From Trypanosoma brucei gambiense DAL972 (lineage: Eukaryota > Euglenozoa > Kinetoplastea > Trypanosomatida > Trypanosomatidae): 64,000 nt of DNA. Under the pieces are notes generated by a model, which saw only the letters and a list, made by a program, of their open reading frames with translations, did not search any database and had not been told where the DNA came from. The translations under genes were made by a program, and so were the position numbers. Shown one piece after another: positions 28,618 through 40,376 of the stretch. Numbering within the stretch: the first letter of the stretch is position 1; the number at the start of each line of letters is the position of its first letter. The stretch is taken from NCBI RefSeq assembly GCF_000210295.1, contig NC_026739.1, forward strand, positions 1,026,262 to 1,090,261, read 5' to 3'.

Positions 28618-29992
28618 GAGCTCAGAATCGACGGGAGGAGTCAGCTGCCGATTAAGTCAAGGGTCCGCATGCAGAAGAGGTCAATGTGCTGTGTTTAATG
28701 TGCATGTGCTGCGTGTTTTTCTTTTTCGCGTGGGAAACGTATACAATGAGCGAAGGATGGTATGTGACTGCTAACCCGAAGGGGCACTGTGCCGCTCACG
28801 CTGGCATCCCCTCTGCGCCCTGTAGTCATCGGCGGGGTTCATTGTTAGCATTTAGTGGTTACGGGCTAGGAAGAGGTACCCCCGGCATATGTGTGCGGGC
28901 TGAGTGGGGCAGGTGGACAAGTAACATGTACAAGGAAAAGGGGAGGGGTAGCATTCTTGCCACTGTGTTGTGTACATATATATACATATGCCTATATATA
29001 CTTTTTGGTAGCGGTTGATGCAGTGTGTTTGTTTCAACCGTTCGAGCTTGCGCTGAGTAATTAACACTTGTAACTGAAACATAGAACGTGTGGTACGGAG
29101 AAGATTGTTCTTTATCGCCTTTTTGTGAGGTTGGTGTTGTTTTTCGTGTTTTTGCTCGAGTTTTTTTTCTCATCCTCAGCTCTTCTACACTTTGAGCCAA
29201 ATTGAATTATTCTAGTTAAGCTGAAACGAGAGTAACGTGAGAAGCTACTCTGTATCTAGTTAGGTAGCATGTACGTGCTTTATTACTACGGGCACCGTGA
29301 GTGGAAGTATAGCTCGGTAAACTTTATGGTGCCCTTCAGCTAAGGTTTGTGGGATCGGTTGTTGGCTGGATGAATGGTTGTGACGGTTCACCTTCTGGTA
29401 CTGCTGTTTGAAGCGGGGTTTGATTGGGGTGTGGACCATGTATGTTTGCGTGTATGAATAGGTGAGTGTATTGAGTGTTATAGCTAGATATGATTGTAGC
29501 CTCGTGCATGGTGTGGGGTGGAATGTTACTCGTCTCAAAAGACCTTGGCCTCCTGCGTTGCTTGGTCCTGTAGATACCTCTACCAAGGATGAAATAGGCA
29601 GCAACAGACCGTTAAGGGGGAGCTGCAGCGGAGCAGCGTTTGCAGCCTCCCCTCTAAGGGGCAGTGGGGCTTTTGTTCTCTTTGAAAAAGAGTGCAAAAA
29701 ACTTATTATTTTTCAAAGAACTGTTGTTTTCTAGTAGTGTGTCGGCTAAGTGTTTGCGTCTCTATATTTGAGAATCAAATGAATGTTGTGATTGTTGTTT
29801 TGTGTTTATCACTCAATCTTCCCACCAAGGCACCTGATTTCTTCCCCCCTACTTTGCGAAGGTGCTTGAATTTTCCTTTTCATTCGAAAGGAAGGGGTGG
29901 CTACTAGTGGTGACGAAAGAAAACTGGAGCAACTTGCCTTCTCGGAAGGTTGTACTCGCTTTATAGGTTAATGAAAAGTGGGCCGTGCTGAA
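28618..29992. other. Long intergenic region between the phosphatase and CFAP92-like genes
   Basis: I see no protein gene in this 1.4 kb. A short TA-rich tract lies at about 28974-29000 and a hairpin at 29612-29657. Several AG acceptors with pyrimidine tracts precede the next start: CTTCCCACCAAG near 29829, a tract at 29843-29850, and TTTTCCTTTTCATTCGAAAG near 29891. Confidence 0.5.
29612..29657. repeat. Imperfect inverted repeat able to form a stem of about 14 bp
   Basis: TTAAGGGGGAGCTGCA at 29612-29627 pairs with TGCAGCCTCCCCTCTAA at 29641-29657, with one bulge and one mismatch, across a 13-base loop. The sequence is GC-rich in an AT-rich surrounding. Confidence 0.65.
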
Positions 29993-32707
29993 ATGCCCAA
30001 GAAAACTCGCGTCGAAGACCCCTTTGGCACAGCCGACGAGAATGATCGCGTTGTCGAGCTTTGGTTTCACGCGCAGGTTCCTCCAAAGTTTTGGGAGAAG
30101 CATGCTGGCACCAATCTCATGTTCGCATCAAATGTAATGGGTGAGGAGGAACGAGCTCTGGCTTGCAATTTGGTGGAGTCCGACAGCCCACCGGAGCCTT
30201 TCTCTATCCGCTTCTTTCGTCGCAAAGTTAATCTAGCACCCGGTGCTCTTCTTCAAGTTTGCAATGAAACCCACAAAATGACTGTGTATATCCGTAACTC
30301 TGGAATGTTAGAATCGGATGTAGCCGCTCCGAAGCCGAGCAAACGTGGTGCAAAAAAGGAGCGGCCTAGAAAAGGTGATGACTCATTTTTCACGGACACC
30401 GTGGAAACTTTGACGTCACTTGAGTTTGATTTTATGGATCTTCTCACATCCTGTTCTGCAAAGTACCCCCTACAGGTGGATGACGGTTCTCTATTCCGTA
30501 ATTGCGTAATGGAGATATGTTGCGCTGAGCCATTTCTGCCTCCCAAGAGGTTCGACAGGTACCGACCACTGAAGTTTGAAATCTGCTCACTCAACAATCT
30601 TCCGGACCCTCGCACCCTCGATACACCGTTGTCTGTGTCGGTAAACTTCGGTGATATAAGTATTTCGTCGCCGAAGGTGAGCGTACCGCACAGCGGTAGG
30701 TCAATATTCCGTCAAATAGTGTTTTTGGGTCAAAGCACCCCTCTGCAAGTATACCGGGAGGCATTTTTCAAACCATTAGTTGTGACGCTTTTGGACGATA
30801 AGGCGAACGCGATTGGTAGGGGATCTGCTTCTGTTCGGGAGTATGTTACAGATAATCGGACAACGTTCAGTGAAATGGTGCATCTCTTACCGATCCGAAG
30901 TGGTCTGTACGGCTGCGTTTGTCTGACTGAGGGTACGTTCGTGCTGCTCAAACTAGATTTTTTTTCCCCCTTACCGCCTTGCTGCCACGTTTACAGCGAT
31001 GGACGACCGGCATATGGGCATTTCCTTACTCGTGGTGTTATTCGTATGCCATACATGACACGGTGGGCAGGCGCCGTTCTGAGCACGTTTATTGCCACCC
31101 TTCTGGAGACTAAGAGACCCACGGTGAATGACGACGTATACCAGCGGAAAGCTCCGGTCGTTAAACCGGAGGTTCCATCTGTGAAGGAGAAGAAAAAGGA
31201 ACTCAAGCAGCATAAGGGCCAACAGGTAGTGCCACAGCGCCCACCTTCACCGCCATCGCCCTTCAGTCTTCCATTTGAGGTTGTGACTCCTCCTGGCATT
31301 AGTGGTGTTGAAGTGATGGATGACGACACGAGGATTTTTTGTATCGAGGGGCCCGTTTCGGAAATTCACAAACTGTTCGAGCGAATGAGCGCGGCGTCGG
31401 GGCACGATCCTCAGTTGGTACTCCTCATGAACGCGGAGCTATTTATTCCACAGCGCGAATACCTATCTTTTCCGCCACTTGTGACGCTACCGCCCTCGTT
31501 TGAATGCTTGGATGCAAACATGGATGCAAAGGGGGAGTCAGCTCTGGGAGATACACCAGAGGCTAATGCCCTTGGGGCCACCCTTTCCTGTTCTGAAGGT
31601 GCTGCCGTGTCACCCCGACCCACAGAGTTACCAGGACGGCCTCCGTCAGAGCAGGATGCAAGTATCGAAGACAGTTTCGATACAGGAGAAGTGGAGGCAA
31701 ACGGAACTGGGGGTCGAATTCATCGCGTCCGTATTTCAGCAACCATCGCGTCGCTAGTATCCCATCAACGCCACCTGCTGAAACGGAGTTTGTCGGAGAG
31801 TTGCATCGCTTGTTATAGTAAGCTCGACGCCATAAGCAGTTGTTCGCAGCTGCGCCAAGTTGTTGAACGTGATCTTTTCCCAACTCCAGAAGAGGTGCTC
31901 GCCTTGGAGCGGTCATTCGGTCGCATGCTGGGTCTGCCCGACGTCTTTGGACGGGAGGAGTTTGTTAATGTCACCAACAATGTGGACATGGAAAATTTTG
32001 CGTACCAGGGGGAAGTACAAGAAACCGCGGCAGATATCGATCTACATGCTTTAGAGGAGAAGGATGTTGGAAAATGTGTTGTGTTTGATGCTATTCGTTC
32101 TGGTTGCTGCAGACGACTTCCTCCCTTTGTCGAGCAGCGGTTTCCTCATGCCTGCTGGTTGCGCGTGGTGAGCACCAACAAGAATGTCTTGTGTGCCTTT
32201 CCCGTGAATTCACAACCAAGCCGAAGCATCCGTTACCGCGTAGAGGCGGAAATTATTCGTATGAATGGTAGTCTTTTTATCTTTGCTCTCAAGTCCACCT
32301 CGCTCGCCAAGGGGTTTACAGACTCACATAATCTGTCGTATGAGGCTCGTTTAGCTGCATCGTTACGAGCAAAGAAACGTCGGTCATCTAGTTTGCAAAG
32401 GGGAGGAGCACTTTCACTTGAAATATTGGCTTTGGAGCGTTCTCTGCAGCGCACGGAAACGAGTGGCGCTACTGGTGATGATTCTTCTGAGTCTCCGCGG
32501 AAGGATGCAGACACCAGGGCGAGGACTCAAGTCGCTGCTTCCCTGGGGAAATATCCTGATTCCAAACGGCGGCACATCTTGCCAGTGTGCTTGAAGCCCA
32601 GTCGAGAGGAGCAGCGCGAGCAGTATGCCTTGTGTTGGGAAATTTACCGCCGAAGGGCCCCGCAGGAGCGGCCAAAATTACCCAAAGGACCACCGATGCG
32701 TTTTTGA
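29993..32707 (+). CDS. Large hypothetical protein, possibly CFAP92/DUF4550-like, 904 aa
   Basis: The ATG at 29993 is preferred to a GTG five codons earlier. The N-terminal half appears to hold C2-like beta-sandwich sequence: LKFEICSLNNLPD, then IVFLGQ and PLVVTLLDDKANAIGRG around residue 250. This order resembles the DUF4550 domain of CFAP92 (KIAA1257). A central Pro/Lys-rich linker precedes a segment beginning RIFCIEGPVSEIHKLFERM. The C-terminus includes RHILPVCLKPSREEQREQYA and RAPQERPKLPKGP. Low-complexity Ser/Pro regions separate the blocks. I see no membrane segment or catalytic motif. A flagellar role is inferred only from the tentative family resemblance. Confidence 0.8.
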   Translation: MPKKTRVEDPFGTADENDRVVELWFHAQVPPKFWEKHAGTNLMFASNVMGEEERALACNLVESDSPPEPFSIRFFRRKVNLAPGALLQVCNETHKMTVYIRNSGMLESDVAAPKPSKRGAKKERPRKGDDSFFTDTVETLTSLEFDFMDLLTSCSAKYPLQVDDGSLFRNCVMEICCAEPFLPPKRFDRYRPLKFEICSLNNLPDPRTLDTPLSVSVNFGDISISSPKVSVPHSGRSIFRQIVFLGQSTPLQVYREAFFKPLVVTLLDDKANAIGRGSASVREYVTDNRTTFSEMVHLLPIRSGLYGCVCLTEGTFVLLKLDFFSPLPPCCHVYSDGRPAYGHFLTRGVIRMPYMTRWAGAVLSTFIATLLETKRPTVNDDVYQRKAPVVKPEVPSVKEKKKELKQHKGQQVVPQRPPSPPSPFSLPFEVVTPPGISGVEVMDDDTRIFCIEGPVSEIHKLFERMSAASGHDPQLVLLMNAELFIPQREYLSFPPLVTLPPSFECLDANMDAKGESALGDTPEANALGATLSCSEGAAVSPRPTELPGRPPSEQDASIEDSFDTGEVEANGTGGRIHRVRISATIASLVSHQRHLLKRSLSESCIACYSKLDAISSCSQLRQVVERDLFPTPEEVLALERSFGRMLGLPDVFGREEFVNVTNNVDMENFAYQGEVQETAADIDLHALEEKDVGKCVVFDAIRSGCCRRLPPFVEQRFPHACWLRVVSTNKNVLCAFPVNSQPSRSIRYRVEAEIIRMNGSLFIFALKSTSLAKGFTDSHNLSYEARLAASLRAKKRRSSSLQRGGALSLEILALERSLQRTETSGATGDDSSESPRKDADTRARTQVAASLGKYPDSKRRHILPVCLKPSREEQREQYALCWEIYRRRAPQERPKLPKGPPMRF

Positions 32708-33093
32708 ATGTGTAAATAAGCATGTCTTTACCTATGAGATTTGCTTTGTTATACGGTTGTATATATGTTTCCCCTGTGCCAACTCTCTTCGGCATTCCTT
32801 GTGTAGAGACTGTGGTCGCACTGCAGCTAAGTGGCTTATATGACTCAATGCAGTTACTGGTGGCGGAACCACATATGTAGATTTGAAACTTGTTCAGAGC
32901 CCGCAAGGAAAGCGGGATGGGTGACTCATATTACCGTTTGGTAGCGCGTATCACCAGTCAGCTGCTTTAGATTTTTCTCTTGCTTCTCACTCACCTCCGC
33001 TTCTGTTTGCCCTCGCTTGAAGTTTTGCCTTTTTCCGATAGAGTGTTAACACTGTTGTTCCGAGTCACAAACTGCAGTGGTGAAAGTCGAAGG
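32708..33093. other. Intergenic region before RAD23
   Basis: Pyrimidine-rich sequence from about 32970 to 33045 (TTTTTCTCTTGCTTCTCACTC and later TTTTGCCTTTTTCC) followed by AG dinucleotides gives several possible acceptors. No gene is seen. Confidence 0.5.
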
Positions 33094-34164
33094 ATGAGGA
33101 TAATTCTCAAGAGCGTGCTGGGGAAGAAGCGTGAGCACGAAGTAAGCCCAGATACCAAGGTAGAGGATATAAAGAAGTTTCTTGAGAGCGAATACACCCC
33201 ACAAAGTCTTCGACTGTGTTACAATAACCGCGTTCTGGAGGACCCAATGACCATGGAACAGTTGGGCATTGGAGAGGACACCGTTATTGTGTATGTGGGA
33301 AAGAAACAATCGGTTCAGCAGTTGGCGTCCAAGTCGGGCGGGTGTGCCTCACCAAGTGCTCCTGCAGAGGGCCCCGCAAAGGGGGAATTAAACGAAAACC
33401 CTGGAGTCGCTGGTGCGAGCAGTGTACCGGTTGATGTGCCGGCCCCTTCCCCTAGTGCTCAAGCACCGGCGACAACACAGCAACCCTCAGGTCCCGCGCC
33501 TGCGTCTCTTCGGAGTGTTGATCCAGCCCTTATAGATTCAATTGTCGCGATGGGGTTTAACGACCGCGAGCAGGTATCTCTTGCACTTCGCGCCGCCTAC
33601 ATGAACGCCGATCGGGCGGTGGAATTTTTGTGCACGGGGATTCCTCCACATGTCCAGCAGCAACTCGCGGAGGCAGATCTCCAGGCAAGTGCCATGGGTA
33701 GAGCAGCGGTGCCGTCAGCGGGCACGCCGCCGTCGGACGCCGGGTCGGGTGGTACTCAGTCAGACCTTCGGAGGGCGCTGTCGGCGATTCCCCATATTGA
33801 TGATTTCCGTTCACTGCTGCAAAACAACCCTCAAGCCTTTAGCGCGCTGGCCGGCCAACTACTTGAAAACTTCCCGCAAGTTGGCGAGCTTGCGCAGCAG
33901 GACCCGGAGGAGTTTGCAAGGTTTATGATGGCTGGGTCGGTGCCGGATAACGCTGACCAGACCCTTGTGACTGCTGGTGAGACGGAAGTGGATGATGCTC
34001 AACCGTTAGGTGAGGAAGACAGAGCTGCAGTTAATCGCCTCGTTTTACTTGGTGAGGGAGCGTGGGGTGAGCGTGAGGCAACTGAAGCATATCGCATGTG
34101 CGGACGGAGGGAAGATGCGGCAGCACATTTTCTTCTTTTCAACTTTCTCGGGATTACCGACTGA
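33094..34164 (+). CDS. RAD23: RAD23-like ubiquitin receptor (UBL-UBA-XPC-binding-UBA), 356 aa
   Basis: RAD23 shuttles ubiquitinated proteins to the proteasome and stabilises the XPC/Rad4 damage sensor in nucleotide excision repair. The ATG at 33094 begins directly with a ubiquitin-like domain (1-70). A Pro/Ala-rich linker leads to UBA1 (about 143-184, with the MGF loop at 153-155), and an XPC-binding/STI1 helix bundle lies at about 223-281 (DFRSLLQNNPQAF). UBA2 is C-terminal (about 307-356). It reads LVLLGEGAWG where the MGF/LGF loop is expected, so it is divergent. The order and length match the family. The longer frame upstream of this ATG is low-quality leader sequence. Confidence 0.92.
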   Translation: MRIILKSVLGKKREHEVSPDTKVEDIKKFLESEYTPQSLRLCYNNRVLEDPMTMEQLGIGEDTVIVYVGKKQSVQQLASKSGGCASPSAPAEGPAKGELNENPGVAGASSVPVDVPAPSPSAQAPATTQQPSGPAPASLRSVDPALIDSIVAMGFNDREQVSLALRAAYMNADRAVEFLCTGIPPHVQQQLAEADLQASAMGRAAVPSAGTPPSDAGSGGTQSDLRRALSAIPHIDDFRSLLQNNPQAFSALAGQLLENFPQVGELAQQDPEEFARFMMAGSVPDNADQTLVTAGETEVDDAQPLGEEDRAAVNRLVLLGEGAWGEREATEAYRMCGRREDAAAHFLLFNFLGITD

Positions 34165-35112
34165 CGACGGAACAACCGCGTCCATTTTGTTGGTTGTTGT
34201 GAAAGTGCTCCGCGGCTCGAGGCTTGGCGAGGTGCGGGGAAATCGGTGTGATATCCATCGTAATCGGTGGGTACCGTTCAGGAGAATACTCTATTCCAGT
34301 ACGTTTACAGGGCCGGGGGCTACAGATCTAAATGGGGAAGGGGCAGTGTGATGGAGGCAATAAAGAGTTTATGTTTGTTTGCAATCGTCTCTACGTTTAC
34401 CCTCGTGACCTCTTTCTGGTAAGTTGTTGAATGAGTGGTCCGAAGTACGAGGGTGTCATTTGTCACTTAAGTACCGAATGATGGCGGTTGTCCGTTGCAC
34501 ACCTGTTGCGACTCTATTTGTCTACTTTCTCCTTGCTCTCCTTGGGGGATGGGAGCGTCGGTGGATTTTTGTCGGAAGGTTTTCTCCCTAATCGTCATTA
34601 TTATTAACTTTCTTTTTTTCCCTCGTGTGCGTGAATATGGGGATGTGGGGGAAAGGGGTATTATGAGTGCAGCGCTCAAAGTGGAGTGCGGCATGTTCAG
34701 TGGCACACCCTTCACGCTACCACTGTCAACTTACAAAATCGAAAGGAAGAGAGATGTGAGCTGCGATGTCAGCGGTATGCATGTGTGGGGTGTGGGAATG
34801 AAGCTCGATGGGTGGTGGAAGAAAGAAAACGGAACAGGAAATATGACCCAGCTTTGGAGTTCACGGACACTCGTTATGAACCTCTTGGATATTGGTCTTG
34901 TTACTCGCATCTTCCTCCCCTTGGCGCTCACCTTAGGTTGCAAGCACGTTGAATACCTTTGAGTTTACCCTACCATTCTTTTGGTCCCCTGTTAAACTGA
35001 CTTGTCTCGTGTTTCTTCCCGGCGTGTAGACCCGAAAGAGGGGTGTCGCCGGTTGTGGCTCTTAGTTAAAACAAGTAATTAAAGTTAAAGTTGTACATTT
35101 CCCTTGTTGTAT
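34165..35112. other. Intergenic region between RAD23 and the transporter
   Basis: This holds the RAD23 3' UTR and a good acceptor: a pyrimidine tract GTTTCTTCCC at 35011-35020 with AG at 35028-35029, 84 bases before the transporter ATG. Overlapping frames in 34495-34962 show no domain and are judged fortuitous. Confidence 0.5.
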
Positions 35113-36732
35113 ATGGTCTCATGGTCCCGTCCTGAATTCGCGGAAGCATTTTTTGGCAAGCTCGTTAGGAGGCGTTGCATATACGCCACGAAGGCGGCAC
35201 TCGACAGTAGTCCCTTTGTGCGCGTCCTTGGTTTACTTTCCCTCGTATCACTTGGCGTCGGTGCCGTCGTTGGCGCGGGTATATTCGTTATCACTGGTCA
35301 GGCTGCGGCACAGTACGCGGGGCCAGGCTTGACAATCTCCTTTGTGTTGTGTATGTTTCCATGTTTCCTTACTGCTCTCTGCTATGGGGAGCTCGCCGCG
35401 ATGCTACCGGTTGCGGGGAGTGCGTACACTCATACTTCTGTTGCCCTCGGGGAATTTGCGTCGTGGACAGTGGCAGTGTGTATGACATTGGAATGCCTCG
35501 TGTCCGGATGTGCTGTTTCTGTCAGTTGGTCTGCCTATGTTCAGGCGTTCTTGAAGCGGTTTTCTTTTGTGCTGCCGCAGCCGTTGAGAAAGTCTCCGAT
35601 TGATGTGGTGGGGGGAAGATTTGTCCTTACTGGGAGTGTGGTAAATTTCCCGGCTGTGGTTATCACTGTAGTGTGTTTCGTTGTACTGTGCTTAGGCGTC
35701 GAACAGACAGCCTCTATGAATAGTTTTTTTGTTGTTGTGAAGCTGGCGGCCCTTGTTTGCTTCGTATTCTACGGAATTTATTATTCGCTGGGAAACTGGG
35801 CGGAGGTCAATGCGAACCTAACCCCCTTTGTTCCACCTAACGACGGCCACTTTGGCCACTTCGGCGTCAGCGGTATCTTACGTGGGGCGAGCGTGGTTTT
35901 CTTTGCAAACGTGGGATTTGACACGATATGCGCTAGTGCCCAGGAGTGCCGCAGCCCGCAGCGGGACATCCCGCGTGGTATAATTTTAACACTTCTGTTG
36001 TGCTCTACTCTGTACGTGATGGTGACGGTTTCGTTGACTGGCTTGGTGAAATACACCGAACTAGGAACTGATGCACCCGTGATTGCAGCGTTGGAGAAAG
36101 TGAAGGCACCGAGCTTTTTGAGACTTTTCATTGAAGTTGGTACCGTAGCGGCACTGAGTTCGGTGTGCTTCGTCTCGTTCTACGCAATGCCGCGGCTCAT
36201 TATGGCCGTGGCAAAAGATGGGTTGCTACCGGCCTTACTTACCCATGTTCACGAGCAGTTCAGAACTCCTATTAACGCCACGATATTCTGTGGTATACCC
36301 GCCACTTTTATTTGCGCCGTGTTCCCGTTGGGGATGTTGGGCGAGCTGATATCATTTGGCACTCTGATTGCTCTTGCTTGTGTGTGTGTGTCCATGTGGA
36401 AGATCCGCATTGATCACCCCGAGTTCCACAGACCGTTCGTGGCTCCCCTTTTTCCCTACGTTCCTATTCTCGGGGCTCTCCTGAACGCCGCGCAACTGTT
36501 CTTCCTACCTTTAACGACATGGCGCAACTACTTTGTTGTTATGGCAACAACATCGCTGTGGTACATCGTTTACGGCATCCGTCACAGCACGGTAGGAGAG
36601 GACGGAATCACACGCCGACCGGACTCACTACTTGGCACAGTGGAGCCTCCGTTGTGCGAGGCACTGGAGGGAGTACAGGGAGCCGGTGGCAGTTTGAGCA
36701 TTGAGTTGACTGAGCGTTATGTCCATAATTGA
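35113..36732 (+). CDS. Cationic amino acid transporter (CAT/APC superfamily), 539 aa
   Basis: This is a polytopic permease with 12 or more hydrophobic segments. The first, LSLVSLGVGAVVGAGIFVITG (about residues 37-57), carries the GAGIFV signature of APC transporters. AGPGL, then CYGELAAMLPVAGSAYTH, matches the first-intracellular-loop pattern of SLC7A CAT proteins. FANVGFDTICASAQECRSPQRDIPRGI, with the conserved Glu and Pro-Arg, matches the segment after TM6. By family it should exchange or import basic amino acids such as arginine or lysine at the plasma or lysosomal membrane. The sequence does not settle the substrate. A TTG-initiated frame three codons longer is rejected for the ATG at 35113. 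Confidence 0.92.
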   Translation: MVSWSRPEFAEAFFGKLVRRRCIYATKAALDSSPFVRVLGLLSLVSLGVGAVVGAGIFVITGQAAAQYAGPGLTISFVLCMFPCFLTALCYGELAAMLPVAGSAYTHTSVALGEFASWTVAVCMTLECLVSGCAVSVSWSAYVQAFLKRFSFVLPQPLRKSPIDVVGGRFVLTGSVVNFPAVVITVVCFVVLCLGVEQTASMNSFFVVVKLAALVCFVFYGIYYSLGNWAEVNANLTPFVPPNDGHFGHFGVSGILRGASVVFFANVGFDTICASAQECRSPQRDIPRGIILTLLLCSTLYVMVTVSLTGLVKYTELGTDAPVIAALEKVKAPSFLRLFIEVGTVAALSSVCFVSFYAMPRLIMAVAKDGLLPALLTHVHEQFRTPINATIFCGIPATFICAVFPLGMLGELISFGTLIALACVCVSMWKIRIDHPEFHRPFVAPLFPYVPILGALLNAAQLFFLPLTTWRNYFVVMATTSLWYIVYGIRHSTVGEDGITRRPDSLLGTVEPPLCEALEGVQGAGGSLSIELTERYVHN

Positions 36733-38523
<1,791 letters not shown>

Positions 38524-39521
38524 AGTACGCATAGACTACACCGGAGAGGGGTTTATTTTGCTTTCCTCTTGCTTGTATTGCATCTATAGAGTAAATTTAA
38601 CTAGGTATCATACAACGTTGTGCTTGATCGAAAAGATTGTGGAAAGGAGGAGGTTAGTTTGTTTTTTTAAAAAGGAAAATAAGAGAGGGAAAATGAAGTG
38701 TAAGAAACGTCTGGGTGCACTTTCAGGTGGGGGCGGGCGACGTGTTACCGTTAAATTGGCTCCTTTGTCAGGGCTTGTGCGTCTTTACCCTCGGGGGCCC
38801 CCTGGGAAATTGGAGAGGAATGTGAAATGGAGGCGGGAAAAGAAAGGCGAATGAATGTCTGTGCGTGCGCGTGACCACGGTGCTGTATGTGGAAATTTAT
38901 GAGGGGTGAGATGCCGAAACTAGCGCTGTGTCTTTTTTTTTTTTTGCTACTTCGATCCGCTCTCCAGCGGAGTTTCGTGCTCCGCGACCGCCGTGCCGTG
39001 CCCATCTGCACACCTTGTTCGTTTGTTTTTTCCCGCTAAACTTTTTTTATTTACTTTTTACAAACTGACTTTCCTTCATATATCAAAAAAAAACTTGTCG
39101 ACCGTCCCCCCTTCCCCCCTCCCCAACGGTTTCTGTGCAGCAGTGGCCGGCAGTGTGGCGCTTTTTCCCACTCGGCTTTTGAGAACTGTCCTTTTTACTT
39201 CCTTTTGTCGGCCCGACCCAACGAATAGGTAAGGTTGGTTACTTTCATTCCCACCATCTTTTCCCCCTTCCCCATTCTTCTCGTTTTATTTTATTTGGAC
39301 CCACCCGTTGCCACATATTATGCGGTCCATGAAAATGGTAGCAAAATTAGTGCGGGGAAGGCGAAGGGAAGGCATCATTGGAAGGAAACGTTGAATCTGG
39401 ACTGGAGGCACTCCTTTCTTCCAGTTAGTGAATTTTCGGGTTTACGTCCCACTTTCCTATTAGTGGTGGTGTCTTCGTTCAAACGCATTGTGTCGTCACC
39501 TTGTTGGATTATTTGCTTGTG
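38524..39521. other. Intergenic region between MORN1 and the BAR-like gene
   Basis: One kilobase without a convincing gene. T-rich tracts at 38933-38945 and 39240-39300 precede AG dinucleotides, the latter set probably used by the BAR-like gene. Confidence 0.5.
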
Positions 39522-40376
39522 ATGGAGTCTTTTAAGGGGTTGGCGCGACGAGTAACGCAGAGCGTCAAGGAAAAGGTGAGTAATGTGGAGCCTACTGAGG
39601 AGGATGAGGCACTGGCCCAAGCATGCAAAAAGGTACGCCAGTTGGAGAAGGTTGGTAAAGTTCTTGAGGAAAAGTTTGTGCGTGCTTCCATGCTCATCGA
39701 AGAATTAAGTGGGATACTTAAGGAAATTGGACTGGAGTACATGCGCGTCCCGGATGTGCAACCAGAGTCTGAAAAGGTGGCAAGGGATTTGTTTTCCCTC
39801 GGAAATAGTCTCCTAGACTCCAGTGTAGCACAAAGGAAGGAGCTGAAGGAGGACGGCACGGATATGTTGAGTGCTTTTCTTAAGAATGTGAGTGTGCTTG
39901 ATGCTTCAGAGGAGTCGTACCGCAAGTTTCGATTAGAGCACAACTTTCAGCGAGAGAAAGTGTGGAAGTTACGGCGGGCAGAAAGTCAGGATTCTGACCG
40001 ACTCATACGAAACGAATGCAAACTGGAGGACTGGCACGTGAAGTTGTGGACCGCTGGCGAAAAGAGTAGGGCTGCCTGCTCGCAGTTATACTACGACGGT
40101 CGTACCTCCATTGATCTTAGTGTTATGTCATTCACCAAGGTTCTGTCAGCCTATTTCGGTGCTGTTGGAACCAAAATGAACGAGATGTTCAGCTCTATTA
40201 CTCTACCGACGTATTCAACCGAACCTCTGCTTCCCCCAACGAAATTGCCACCTAGTTCAGCGCAACTTTGCAAACCGCCAGTGGGTGGCACTGCCAGTGT
40301 TCCAGAGCCTGACGAGCAGCAACAAAATCAACAAGTAGTGGATAGCGATGTGGTCACAACGCATGTGGCAGCTTGA
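39522..40376 (+). CDS. BAR-domain-like protein, 284 aa
   Basis: The true ATG is at 39522; upstream the frame begins with TTG. After MESFKGLARRVTQSVKEK, a possible membrane-binding amphipathic helix as in N-BAR proteins, residues about 25-220 form three long amphipathic helices. Their pattern (ALAQACKKVRQLEKVGKVLEEK, then RKFRLEHNFQREKVWKLRR, then DLSVMSFTKVLSAYFGAV) fits an amphiphysin/arfaptin-type BAR domain. The tail is Pro-rich and Gln-rich (LLPPTKLPPSSAQ), suitable for binding SH3-like or other modules. BAR proteins sense or induce membrane curvature. It lies next to MORN1, whose structure sits at the endocytic flagellar pocket, but adjacency in trypanosomes is weak evidence of shared function. 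Confidence 0.7.
   Translation: MESFKGLARRVTQSVKEKVSNVEPTEEDEALAQACKKVRQLEKVGKVLEEKFVRASMLIEELSGILKEIGLEYMRVPDVQPESEKVARDLFSLGNSLLDSSVAQRKELKEDGTDMLSAFLKNVSVLDASEESYRKFRLEHNFQREKVWKLRRAESQDSDRLIRNECKLEDWHVKLWTAGEKSRAACSQLYYDGRTSIDLSVMSFTKVLSAYFGAVGTKMNEMFSSITLPTYSTEPLLPPTKLPPSSAQLCKPPVGGTASVPEPDEQQQNQQVVDSDVVTTHVAA

Noticed and set aside
34495..34962. 155-codon plus-strand frame between RAD23 and the transporter
   Set aside because: No domain is seen, and the good splice acceptor for the transporter lies downstream of it.
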